DNA of 64,000 bases from Gracilariopsis chorda (taxonomy: Eukaryota > Rhodophyta > Florideophyceae > Gracilariales > Gracilariaceae). A model generated the notes under the pieces. It searched no databases. It saw only the letters and a list, made by a program, of their open reading frames with translations, and was not told where the DNA came from. Below, in pieces: positions 1 through 7,880 of this stretch (position 1 is its first letter; each line of letters starts with the position of its first letter). Location of the stretch: assembly GCA_003194525.1 (NCBI GenBank), contig NBIV01000020.1, positions 391,069 to 455,068 of the forward strand, given 5' to 3'. The position numbers and the translations under genes were made by a program.

Positions 1-354
1 GACATATCACTATCAAAAACACATAGTTGAAACTGACATTTAATCGGACCGTATGCCTATCTCATGTTGTCCGATTCACGAAATGCTTTCTGGGCTGGCG
101 ATAAGAGACAAGGAGTTGTCATATGCAACAAAAAAAGAATGGAATTGGACCGCTCGTTTGTTATGCCTTCGCACGGGTATGAGTTAGGGTGGCACTGTTG
201 GTGGCGATGCTTGCCCCGGGAAAAACAGTCCGTTGCACCTTATCGCAAACCAATATGGCGCAGCACGGTAGCGTAGCAGCACCGCAGAAGTGAGCCGAGG
301 CGACCTTAGTTCTGACCACACAAACACTTGGAACCAACTTGTACTGACCATAAT

Positions 355-394
355 CGCTGACAAATTTCTTCGTTCGAGGTGTAAAGATACACCT
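355..394 (-). promoter_or_regulatory. H2B 3' histone stem-loop plus downstream element
   Basis: On the minus strand, CAAA is followed by the perfect hairpin GGTGTA-TCTT-TACACC (378-393; an extra A-T pair at 377/394 closes it). About 8 nt further is GAAGAAATTTGTCAGCG (355-371). Hairpin and downstream block are nearly identical to those after H2A. The geometry (6-bp stem, 4-nt loop, CAAA on the 5' side, purine-rich element downstream) is that of replication-dependent histone mRNA 3' ends, recognised in animals by SLBP and U7 snRNP. The role here is inferred. Confidence 0.8.
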
Positions 395-443
395 TTGATG
401 ACTTCCAAGAGTGACAAGCTTGGCAATCAAGTGAAGTAGAAAC

Positions 444-818
444 TTAGCTAGAACTGTATTTCGTAACGGCCTTGGTTCCTTCCGAAACGGCGTGCTTGGC
501 GAGCTCACCAGGAAGAAGCAGGCGGACAGCTGTCTGAATCTCTCGTGAAGTCAGAGTCTTCGTATGGTTGTAGGACGAGAGCTTAGCAGCTTCGGTGGCA
601 ATCCTTTCGAATAGATCAGCAACGAAAGAGTTCATGATGCTCATGGCCTTCGAGGATATACCTGTATCCGGATGTACTTGCTTCAACACCTTGTAGATGT
701 AAATCGAGTAGGATTCGTTACGCTTCTTCTTTCTGGAACTCTTCTCAGGACCAGCGGAAATGCCTTTCTTGGCCACTTTCTTCTCGGCGACTGGAACGCT
801 CTTTCCTTTCTGAACCAT
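444..818 (-). CDS. H2B: Histone H2B
   Basis: Core histone H2B, 124 aa, the partner of H2A in the nucleosome. The first ~35 residues are a Lys/Ser-rich tail. The histone fold follows, with the family-typical [19 protein letters not shown] and later [17 protein letters not shown], and the C-terminal helix contains [22 protein letters not shown]. Length and motifs match canonical H2B throughout. The start is an ATG at 816-818. It is transcribed divergently from H2A across a ~600-bp shared promoter, the usual arrangement for replication-coupled histone pairs. About 50 nt past the stop lies a 3' hairpin identical to the one downstream of H2A, suggesting common cell-cycle-linked 3' processing. No intron. 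Confidence 0.97.
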   Translation of the reverse strand: MVQKGKSVPVAEKKVAKKGISAGPEKSSRKKKRNESYSIYIYKVLKQVHPDTGISSKAMSIMNSFVADLFERIATEAAKLSSYNHTKTLTSREIQTAVRLLLPGELAKHAVSEGTKAVTKYSSS

Positions 819-1417
819 AGTTGCTGTTTGAAAACAAAAAACGAGATAACTAGGGGTTGATGAAGAACGACGGCTTTAACGGGTTACACAAGTAGCGGGG
901 GTGCGGTAGCGACGGAAGCGTGCAACGGGCAGGCCGACACAGGGCTGTTTAAGTACCCCAGCTCCATCTCGCACTTTCAATGCTAGAGTTGTGCGCGCAC
1001 TGCCGGTTTGAAAATGATGCTTGTCGGCATTTGGCGCGCAAACTTGGCTGTCCCACTTGGCGGTCACCGCTTCGGAACCGCAGTTCGAACAAAAATTCTG
1101 ATTCTCGGTTTTCATTGGCTGTTTTCGGTGTCCCCCCTTTGCCCAAGTCGCGCCGAAAATGGCCACGGCGCGGCATGCTGATAGCTGATTGGCTGTTTAA
1201 GCTGTCCCCCTTTCACTGCCCAAACGAAAGCAGGAAACGTAGCTTTCTTGGTGCGCAAATGCAGTCTACGCCTTGTGTCGGACGGCAAAAGGTTGTCTTG
1301 CTATCTAGTACTTAAGAAGGCATCGTCGTTCGCCCTGGCCACCGAAAGTACCCTATCCCGCTCCCATCCCGTTCCTACCTCTTCAGAAATCTACTACAGA
1401 CTCTATACTCGAAAGCA
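819..1417. promoter_or_regulatory. Bidirectional H2B/H2A promoter with duplicated CCAAT-type module
   Basis: This is the ~600-bp space between the two divergent histone starts. A module is present twice in the same orientation: ATTGGCTGTTTTCGGTGTCC, then CCCC TTT GCCCAA (1114-1146), and ATTGGCTGTTTAAGCTGTCC, then CCC TTTCACTGCCCAAA (1188-1224). ATTGG is the reverse of CCAAT, a common histone promoter element. No clear TATA box was assigned. Confidence 0.55.
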
Positions 1418-1786
1418 ATGGCTCCGAAGAAGGCTGCTCAATCCCGTTCCAGCAAAGCTGGTCTTCAGTTCCCAGTCGGTCGTATCCACCGTTTCCTTCG
1501 CAAGGGCGGCTATGCTGATCGCGTTGGAGCTGGTGCTCCCGTGTACATGGCTGCGGTCATGGAATACCTGACCGCCGAAGTGCTCGAACTTGCCGGAAAT
1601 GCTGCTCGTGACAACAAGAAAACTCGTATCATTCCTCGCCACATTCAGCTCGCGGTGCGAAACGATGAAGAGCTCAACAAGCTACTCGGTAACGTCACAA
1701 TCGCAAGCGGTGGTGTTTTGCCTAATATTCACCAGGTTCTCATGCCGCACAAGAAGTCGAAGGGTGATGCTTCCCAGGAGGTTTAA
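1418..1786 (+). CDS. H2A: Histone H2A with H2A.X-type C-terminus
   Basis: Core histone H2A, 122 aa. The family signature [20 protein letters not shown] is at ~13-32, followed by [43 protein letters not shown] and the docking segment [17 protein letters not shown]. The protein ends in SQEV. SQ(E/D) plus a hydrophobic residue at the extreme C-terminus is the DNA-damage kinase site that defines H2A.X, so this may be an H2A.X-type major H2A, as in yeast. Start ATG at 1418, no intron. It is paired divergently with H2B and followed 29 nt after the stop by a histone-type hairpin. Confidence 0.97.
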   Translation: MAPKKAAQSRSSKAGLQFPVGRIHRFLRKGGYADRVGAGAPVYMAAVMEYLTAEVLELAGNAARDNKKTRIIPRHIQLAVRNDEELNKLLGNVTIASGGVLPNIHQVLMPHKKSKGDASQEV

Positions 1787-1814
1787 GTTGGTTGTTCTAT
1801 AACTTCTATTCAAA

Positions 1815-1853
1815 GGTGTATCTTTACACCTCGAACCAAAGAAATTTGTCAGC
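1815..1853 (+). promoter_or_regulatory. H2A 3' histone stem-loop plus downstream element
   Basis: CAAA precedes the perfect hairpin GGTGTA-TCTT-TACACC (1815-1830). It is followed by TCGAACC and then AAAGAAATTTGTCAGC (1838-1853). The H2B gene carries the same hairpin and almost the same downstream block in its own orientation. It ends only 28 bp before the stop codon of the convergent gene at 1881, so the two 3' ends must nearly overlap. Confidence 0.8.
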
Positions 1854-1880
1854 TCAACACACTCAGCTCGTGTACGGTAT

Positions 1881-4205
1881 TTATTTCACTCGCCTAGCTA
1901 CAGTTAATCCGTCGCGAAACGGTAGAACTATTTGCTCAAGATCTTCATGATGTTTCAGAAACTTGTTGAACTCGTGCAGTTTGTCCGCTATTTTCCGCAC
2001 ATTCTTCAAATTCTTCAGGCGGTGAGTGTTAAGAAGGTCGTCTTTGGTTGGGGTGTCAAGTTTCTCCTGTTCCCATACGTTCGGTACTTCCCCTCGAAAT
2101 AGCACGTTATCGAAAACAAGCAACCCACCCACCTCCACGAGGTTGTATTCTAGCAGTTTGGAGGTGTACGAAATGTACCCTCCTTTATCAGCGTCGACGA
2201 AGACCAATTTAAAGGGCTCAGCACCGATGTCATGAAGAGCCTCTAGCGTTTGTAGAGCTCTTCCCTGCATAAGCCTGATCCTATGTCCAAAGTCATGGTC
2301 TTTTGCAAAGTATTCCTCAGCAATTGCCGCTGCCTTCTCGTCGCATTCGCAGGTGAATACCAAACCTTCCTCTCCGACGCCTGATGCCATTGCTAGTGTT
2401 GCGTAACCAGTAAACGTTCCAATTTCTAGAACCCTTTTGGCTCCTGATACCTGGATTAATAGTCGCAACAAAGACGCCTGAGCATTCGAACTAAGCATGC
2501 GTGCTCGTTCCCCGAATACCGTTTCTGTGCGACTTCTCAGTGCCACGCGTATGGGCGGCTCGTCGACTGAGAAGACGTCAGCGTAGTGCTCCGAATTACT
2601 GCACTGAGAGGATTGTTCTAGTAATGGTGAGTTAGGATCTGCACGTGATGAAAGCTGTCGCTTGGCCTGCATCCTTTCCAAGCATTCTGCTGAACAAGCT
2701 CCGTCCATGCGTTTGGCACAATCTTCGCACTGCACAAAGATCCGAGAGTCAAATGGTCGAGGACATTCAACATTCGCACAATCCGTTTGGATATTGCACG
2801 ATTGACCGCAGGTTATGCACTGGTCCAGCAAGTCATTTGTGATGACTTCTCCCATTCGTCCGTCGAAAACGTGATTAACTCCCTTAAACGTTGATTCATT
2901 CAGTCGTCCGGTCTCGCGAAGATTGCGGGCGTAAGAAACGATCCCTCCTTGCAAACGACCAGTGTTTGTGAATCCCAATTTCTGTTCAAGGAACGCATTA
3001 ACTTTTACACAGCGTATTCCCCCAGTGCAGTACGTGAGTATTCTCTTGCTTCTATCCTCGTTTTCCAAGCGTTTTTCCAGGTGTGTCCAAGAATCGCGAA
3101 AAGTCGGAGTATTGAGAGGTTCAGCACCGTCAAAGCGCCCAACATCACTTTCATAGTCATTTCGACAGTCAAGTAATAGGTAGTCGTCTGATGAAGATTT
3201 GAGAAGCTGATGCCATTCTTCTGGGGGAACTGACTGTCCTGCGTGTTTCCAGTCTAAGGGCTCATCAAATCCATCCGCCAGAATTCTGTTTCGAGGTTTC
3301 ACCTGGAGTTTCTCAAAGGGTTGTTCCGCTGCGCTTATTGGCACATCCTCGTTCAGAAACACTCCTACAATTTCTGGAGGAACAATATGCTCATTACGCT
3401 CTTTCCAAACTCCATTCATAGCTTCGCGAAAGTCTAACATGACTGACTCAGGAATAGATAACTGCGCATTGACACCTTCTGTGGCGACGTACACTCTTCC
3501 TCGCACTCCCATCCATGACCATACTCTACGTATAATGTTACTGAACACTTCTGGCTTCTCGATATTCACAAACTTATAAAAGCTGATTACGTATAAGCGC
3601 TCGTCAGGATTTTGTTGTGCTCTCTTTGCAATTTGCTGGACTTTATGGACTCTTTCAGAGTAGGGTTGCTTCGGGGGTGGAGTGTTGTGTGGTATTAGCT
3701 CAACAAACACTAGAGAACCCGCCTTCTCGCATTTTTCGAGGCCTCCTTTGAGGCCTTTAAAATCTTGAATAACTTTGCCTCCACCTACTTTTATGTCGAA
3801 CCCATCACAGTCACGAAGTAGTTCACGCTCTTCCAACTCAGGGAAGATATGCACCAATCCCAATCTGATTCGGACTCTGAAACTATTGACATCGTCAAGG
3901 TCCGACCTCTCCAGAAAAACCTTCACCCTCGCCAGCCTAGGAGTTAAGGAACATCTTTCTCTGACGTGTGGAGGTACTGTAACAACAGCGCTTACGAGGT
4001 TGTCCGCTCTTTTGTTCAGTTCTTGTTTCAGTTCTTTGTGCGCATTTATCCTGGCCAAAACTGTTGCCCGCCTTCGTTCCCTCGCAGTTTGTCGTGGTGA
4101 AGAATCAATCTGTGAACAAGCGGTCACTAGAAGCCGTTTGGGATTCGTGCGGGGGATGAATCGATTGCTGAACAGTGCACGAGATGCCACAAAGGATAAA
4201 CTCAT
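1881..4205 (-). CDS. TrhO (rhodanese-type tRNA U34 hydroxylase) fused to O-methyltransferase
   Basis: 774 aa. Residues 1-40 look like an organelle transit peptide (Ser/Arg/Phe-rich). Residues ~80-170 are an unrecognised domain. Residues ~200-510 match TrhO/YceA: an N-terminal subdomain (RLYVISFYKFV..., GRVYVATEGVNAQLS), then a rhodanese domain with active-site TYCTGGIRC (Cys393), then the family's Cys-rich tail (463-507). Residues ~540-774 are a class I SAM O-methyltransferase of the CCoAOMT/TrmR type: motif I VLEIGTFTGY (592-601), VFVDADKGGY (668-677) and FDNVLFRGEV (698-707). TrhO converts tRNA wobble uridine to ho5U. Bacillus TrmR, from this same methyltransferase family, makes mo5U from ho5U. 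A single two-step wobble-modifying enzyme, probably plastidic, is therefore inferred. ATG at 4203-4205. Confidence 0.88.
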   Translation of the reverse strand: MSLSFVASRALFSNRFIPRTNPKRLLVTACSQIDSSPRQTARERRRATVLARINAHKELKQELNKRADNLVSAVVTVPPHVRERCSLTPRLARVKVFLERSDLDDVNSFRVRIRLGLVHIFPELEERELLRDCDGFDIKVGGGKVIQDFKGLKGGLEKCEKAGSLVFVELIPHNTPPPKQPYSERVHKVQQIAKRAQQNPDERLYVISFYKFVNIEKPEVFSNIIRRVWSWMGVRGRVYVATEGVNAQLSIPESVMLDFREAMNGVWKERNEHIVPPEIVGVFLNEDVPISAAEQPFEKLQVKPRNRILADGFDEPLDWKHAGQSVPPEEWHQLLKSSSDDYLLLDCRNDYESDVGRFDGAEPLNTPTFRDSWTHLEKRLENEDRSKRILTYCTGGIRCVKVNAFLEQKLGFTNTGRLQGGIVSYARNLRETGRLNESTFKGVNHVFDGRMGEVITNDLLDQCITCGQSCNIQTDCANVECPRPFDSRIFVQCEDCAKRMDGACSAECLERMQAKRQLSSRADPNSPLLEQSSQCSNSEHYADVFSVDEPPIRVALRSRTETVFGERARMLSSNAQASLLRLLIQVSGAKRVLEIGTFTGYATLAMASGVGEEGLVFTCECDEKAAAIAEEYFAKDHDFGHRIRLMQGRALQTLEALHDIGAEPFKLVFVDADKGGYISYTSKLLEYNLVEVGGLLVFDNVLFRGEVPNVWEQEKLDTPTKDDLLNTHRLKNLKNVRKIADKLHEFNKFLKHHEDLEQIVLPFRDGLTVARRVK

Positions 4206-4748
4206 TGTCTCAAGTGGAGATTGCCGTAACCCTGTCGTTGGAGATGTATGTGGAGACTTGGTTGATACCTTGATTGTTATGAGTCTGACCGAGTTGTCAT
4301 CTTCGAGATAGATGGAGTCAGATCAACAGCAATTCATCCACAATAGGTCGGGCCTTAAATTGCCCCACGGGCCAATAACTTGTCCCTCTAATAGGGGGAC
4401 GTGGGGAATTTTGGAGCTCAAAAAGGATTGTCTTGCTTGTTTTGGTAGGTTTTGCTCCCGATTGTCAATCTCGTGAACAGAGCGAAGTCTCGCACCTACG
4501 CAATATCTACCCTTCGATACATATGTTATCGCTGAACGCACTTCTGATGATATCCCAAGCCTGATACGCGTCTATCTTGTAATCGAAGAAGCGCAAAGGA
4601 TACAACTGCGTTTGGGTTTTAGCCTGTACCGTCGCTAGCCCGTGTTGTAGCAGTTTTGTCCAACAGCAAAAGGTTAACACTATTATCTTGTTCAAAGTCG
4701 GGGCAGGGTTTCAGACGCATATATTGCGAAGTGAAACTTGCAGCAGTA
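4206..4748. other. Divergent intergenic region, TrhO fusion / rbfA
   Basis: 543 bp between two outward-facing genes for probable plastid translation factors. The rbfA frame is open from 4656 but has no ATG before 4749. I see no RNA gene or clear motif here. Confidence 0.4.
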
Positions 4749-5570
4749 ATGCATTCAATTGGGTTTACTAATCCTACAAAGCTCCCTACCAGCTCTAACG
4801 CACAGAAACGGCTGTTGTTCGGACAAGAATTGTGCTCTCAAGTTCCTAGACGGTACGCGACATCACGGAAGAGGTATGAAATACACTGTCGTCGGGGATC
4901 GAAGGGACGGGAAAGACGGTTCAGTGACGGGAGGCGACCAAACAGGGTATCGGAGCTAATCAAGCGCGAGATTTCTCCGATCATTGACGATGCGTACCGT
5001 CGTGCATTCCGCGGAGAATTGCAGGAATCTCCGCTGTTGGTGAGTGTGGTTGACGTACGATGTTCAGATGATTTACGGCATGCACGAGTAGAAGTTTCGG
5101 TGCTGGGGACTGATGATCAGAAGGAGAACATCATGAGATGGTTGAAGGCAGCAAGGAAGGAGCTACGTGTTGAACTAGCACATCGGGTTTATCTGAAACA
5201 TACGCCAGAGTTGATGTTTGATGAAAGTCAGATGGCGCAAGCAACAAACACAGTGAACATTCTAAACCGAATCACGGCAGAGAAAGAGAGAAAGCAAAGC
5301 GAATTGGGTGGTGTGGGGCAGAAGGGTCAGAGGTTGGATGCATACGAACGAGACATGTTCGACCAAGGACTTGACTTAGACGCATCTCTGGACGATGCGA
5401 TTATCGTTGATGACATGAGGGAGGAGGAGGAGGATGACGGGGATTCGGAATTCATCATTGACATTGAGGACGCAGACGAGGATGAGGACGAAGACGAGGG
5501 CAAGGACAGCGGCGCAGGTGGGCCGTTCACGATGGGGAGAAACGTAAGCGGTGGAAGCTACAGAGCGTAG
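4749..5570 (+). CDS. rbfA: Ribosome-binding factor A, probably plastid
   Basis: RbfA assists maturation of the 16S rRNA 5' end in bacterial-type ribosomes. The frame is open from 4656, but that codon is TTG. The first ATG is 4749, giving 273 aa with a basic, Ser/Arg-rich leader of ~65 residues fitting a plastid (or mitochondrial) transit peptide. The RbfA KH-like domain follows: RVSELIKREISPIIDDAYRR, then SVVDVRCSDDLRHARVEVSVLG, then an Arg/Leu-rich helix ending in RVYLKHTPELMFDES. The last ~70 residues are very acidic (Asp/Glu runs), an extension absent from bacterial RbfA (~120-135 aa). The gene converges on the Erv1 gene with only 44 bp between stop codons. Confidence 0.9.
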   Translation: MHSIGFTNPTKLPTSSNAQKRLLFGQELCSQVPRRYATSRKRYEIHCRRGSKGRERRFSDGRRPNRVSELIKREISPIIDDAYRRAFRGELQESPLLVSVVDVRCSDDLRHARVEVSVLGTDDQKENIMRWLKAARKELRVELAHRVYLKHTPELMFDESQMAQATNTVNILNRITAEKERKQSELGGVGQKGQRLDAYERDMFDQGLDLDASLDDAIIVDDMREEEEDDGDSEFIIDIEDADEDEDEDEGKDSGAGGPFTMGRNVSGGSYRA

Positions 5571-5614
5571 GGCACAAGCTTAAAGTAAAGTTGGCAAAAT
5601 AAGAAGACTGGCGG

Positions 5615-6181
5615 TTACTTGCTGGCGTTGCAGCCACAGTCTCCCCATCGGGCCTCCAAGGCTTTCAAATTGCAGGGAAACGTCTGTTTTCCTTGGCGCT
5701 GGTTGACGGCGTTGTGGGCGCCACAAGCCCAGATCATGAAAGTTTGCCTGCTGGTGAGGTCCGGCGGTGTTGCTGCCATGTACTTGTTGAAATGGTGGCG
5801 ACATCTCTTGCAAGGGTACAGCTTGGTGAAACTTCGCAAGAAGGCGCGTGCGTGGTGTTGCTCCTTGTCAGTGGGCTTTTCGGGGAAGTTTGCGGCAATT
5901 GCATGGATGAGCGTCCAGCCGGCGTTGCCAATCTGCTTCTTGGAAGGGGGGCTGGGGCGGGAGGCACTCGCGGAAGCAGTGGTGGTTGGCTTGGAAGACA
6001 TTGAGATGGGTTGGAGAATGACGGGTCGAAGGAGTGCAGGAGAAGCGGCAGCTGTGAGTGGGGCGTATAGTGCTTCGGCCAGATTGGAAGGAAAGGCGAG
6101 AGAAAAGTCGAAGGCCAGACTTAAAGCAATCAGAGCAGTTCCCACAACTGTAAGCAGGCGGGGTAGGGGTGAACATGGCAT
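5615..6181 (-). CDS. ERV1: Erv1/ALR-family FAD sulfhydryl oxidase
   Basis: Erv1/ALR oxidises thiols, classically re-oxidising Mia40 in the mitochondrial intermembrane space. From the ATG at 6181 the protein is 188 aa: a hydrophobic stretch (~10-30), a Ser/Ala/Pro linker, then the Erv domain from ~82 (NAGWTLIHAIAANFPEKPT). It has the redox CxxC (YPCKRCRHHF, Cys124/Cys127) and FAD-binding WACGAHNAVNQRQGKQTFPC (151-170), and ends in CGC. The frame stays open to an ATG at 6481, but that extension is Arg/Ala-rich low-complexity sequence. A start at 6001 (128 aa) would give the minimal Erv domain. Start uncertain; domain call firm. The region is much richer in GC than its surroundings. Confidence 0.88.
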   Translation of the reverse strand: MPCSPLPRLLTVVGTALIALSLAFDFSLAFPSNLAEALYAPLTAAASPALLRPVILQPISMSSKPTTTASASASRPSPPSKKQIGNAGWTLIHAIAANFPEKPTDKEQHHARAFLRSFTKLYPCKRCRHHFNKYMAATPPDLTSRQTFMIWACGAHNAVNQRQGKQTFPCNLKALEARWGDCGCNASK

Positions 6182-6595
6182 GACTGCAGCTGCGACGGGG
6201 GAGCGTTTGATGAGACGCGGTGTGCGGCCGCGCGGCTCCAAGGAGTGGTGCGAGAGAAAGCGCCGCAGCGACTGGAGACGGCGCGCTGCTTGCCAACCAG
6301 AGGGCGCGCGCTGTCCGCGCGGGACATGGGGTCGCGTAGCGTGCGGAGCGCCCGCGGAACGCGTCCGCGTGCGCGCGCATGGCGCGATGTGGCGCTGTGC
6401 CGCGCGTGGTGCGCGCCCACAGCGCGCACGGCCCCTATTTGCGCGTTTTTGGCGACGCGCCGTGCATACGCTCCCGGCCATCCCCGCCAGCGCCTTCGCC
6501 TTCGCCTTCGCCTTCGCCTTCGCCTTCGCCTCGCCACATCATCGGCGCCAGCGCGAACCGTACATCACTGCACGACACCTGCGTAGGCCCCGTCA
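6182..6595. other. GC-rich divergent intergenic region
   Basis: 414 bp between the Erv1 and SANT/Myb starts. It is strongly GC-rich with many alternating GC dinucleotides. Contains the CCTTCG hexamer repeat listed separately. No RNA gene seen. Confidence 0.4.
6491..6531. repeat. Hexanucleotide microsatellite (GCCTTC)n
   Basis: About six to seven uninterrupted copies of GCCTTC immediately upstream of the Erv1/Myb divergent starts. Confidence 0.85.
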
Positions 6596-7123
6596 ATGAT
6601 GCGCTCCGCCCCCGATCCCCCCGACAGCGCACTCCGCCCAGAGCCCCCCGACCTCGCCGTCCTCGCCGTCCTCGCAGCCCGCTCCCAAGCGCTGCGAGCG
6701 CCGCTGCCCTTCTCCGAACCCGTCTCTGAGCACGCCCCCCCTCCCCCAGCGCTCGACCCCTTCTCAGTAGAATCGCTCTCCTTCTTCGTGCATGCGCCCT
6801 CCGCCACAGCGCCTTCGTCGCAAGGAAGCTCCTCTCTCAAGAGACCGGCTCCGAACCCTTCGCCGTCCAACGACAAGTCCGCCAAGACCGCCAAGCGTCA
6901 GAAGCGGTTCGTCAGCAACTGGACCCCCGACATGGACAAGATAGTGCGCAAATCGCTCGCAAAGTTTGGTTGGGGATGCTGGGCGAGAATCGCCGCGTCG
7001 GGCAAGCTCCCAAAGGAGTACACTGCAAAAATGATCGCAAACAGAGCCAAATCTATTGGGCTCAACAAGCACATGTTTGGACCTGCCATTGCGCAAACGC
7101 GCACCAAGACCCATGCGCGTTGA
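6596..7123 (+). CDS. Small SANT/Myb-like protein
   Basis: 175 aa from two consecutive ATGs. Residues 1-95 are Pro/Ala/Ser-rich and probably disordered. Residues ~93-105 are basic (KSAKTAKRQKR), a likely nuclear signal. Residues ~104-156 form a single SANT/Myb-like repeat with spaced tryptophans (W109, W126, W129) and a basic recognition-helix-like end (AKMIANRAKSIGL). Function unknown; DNA or chromatin binding is inferred. The stop is only 24 bp upstream of the STN1-like start on the same strand, leaving almost no room for a 3' UTR and promoter. The two could share a transcript or be linked by unrecognised splicing. Codon use is strongly GC-biased. Confidence 0.6.
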   Translation: MMRSAPDPPDSALRPEPPDLAVLAVLAARSQALRAPLPFSEPVSEHAPPPPALDPFSVESLSFFVHAPSATAPSSQGSSSLKRPAPNPSPSNDKSAKTAKRQKRFVSNWTPDMDKIVRKSLAKFGWGCWARIAASGKLPKEYTAKMIANRAKSIGLNKHMFGPAIAQTRTKTHAR

Positions 7124-7147
7124 CTTGCCCGCACGCTCACATTTGCT

Positions 7148-7742
7148 ATGCACCACTTCTACGCAAACCACCTCAACTGGGCGCTCGACCCCCTGTTTCA
7201 CGTCCACGTCAAGCTCTTCAATCGCATGCTTGAGCAAGCCATCCCCCCCGCCACCGATGGCAACAACAGCATCACTTTCTACCGCTACGCTCCCAACTTA
7301 CCCGCCCGACCGCTTCGCCTTGTGCACATTGCGGGCATCGTCGTTTACGTCAATCATCACAGCAAAGTGCGTGCCGCCCCGCATTCACCTTTATTTTGAC
7401 CCCTCCATCTATCACCCTCGACACAACGCTAACTACTCGATTCTGCTCCCTTCTAACACACAGTTTTCAAGGTACATCTTGGATGATGGCAGCTCAACAG
7501 CCCGTTGCCTCCTGTGGAACGACACGGAGCCCGCTGCCCAACTGGCATTGGGCGATTTCGTCGAAGTTCGAGGGCGCCTGGAGTGGCAGAAACAAATATT
7601 ACTAGTTGTCGTACAATCTCAACAGAGTTTAACCTCCCCATACGCTGAACTGGACTGGTGGCTTCAAGTCCGAACGGCACATCATCAGGTGTACTCCCAG
7701 CCATTCGAAATGTTCCTCACTCCCGAACAAACCCAAACCTGA
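7148..7742 (+). CDS. STN1: STN1-like OB-fold telomere-cap protein, one intron
   Basis: Exons 7148-7366 and 7464-7742; the intron is 7367-7463 (97 nt, GTGCGT...ACACAG, CTAAC branch-like site ~31 nt before the acceptor). Both junctions are phase 0, giving 165 aa. Exon 1 has the STN1 hallmark LDPLFHVHVKLF and the OB strand LRLVHIAGIVVYVNHHSK. Exon 2 continues with YILDDGSSTARCLLWND and LGDFVEVRGRLE. STN1 belongs to the CST complex that caps telomeres and recruits DNA polymerase alpha-primase. Only the N-terminal OB domain is present; the C-terminal winged-helix region of animal and yeast STN1 is absent, as in other short STN1 proteins. The intron is inferred from the restored OB fold, not from transcripts. 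Confidence 0.82.
7367..7463 (+). other. STN1 intron (97 nt)
   Basis: GTGCGT donor, ACACAG acceptor, CTAAC branch-like site at 7429-7433. Removing it joins two halves of one OB fold in phase 0. Confidence 0.78.
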
Positions 7743-7880
7743 CACGCAGCCCCTCTCTCGCTGATCAACCCACCTTCTTATACCAAGGCTACTATTCTCA
7801 CCACAGAGGAGTGGTTATCCCAGGGGTATCAACACCTCCATATACCTTTACTCAACCTACGATAACCAATCAGTTGGTCT

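Noticed and set aside
4656-4748. Longer N-terminus of RbfA
   Set aside because: The frame is open but begins at TTG; the first ATG is 4749, and a transit-like leader follows it.
6182-6481. N-terminal extension of Erv1 from the ATG at 6481
   Set aside because: Translation is Arg/Ala-rich low-complexity sequence typical of GC-rich non-coding DNA, and the family needs no such extension.
5619-6599. Long plus-strand frame opposite Erv1 (326 codons)
   Set aside because: Antisense shadow of the Erv1 gene in GC-rich DNA; no domain signal.
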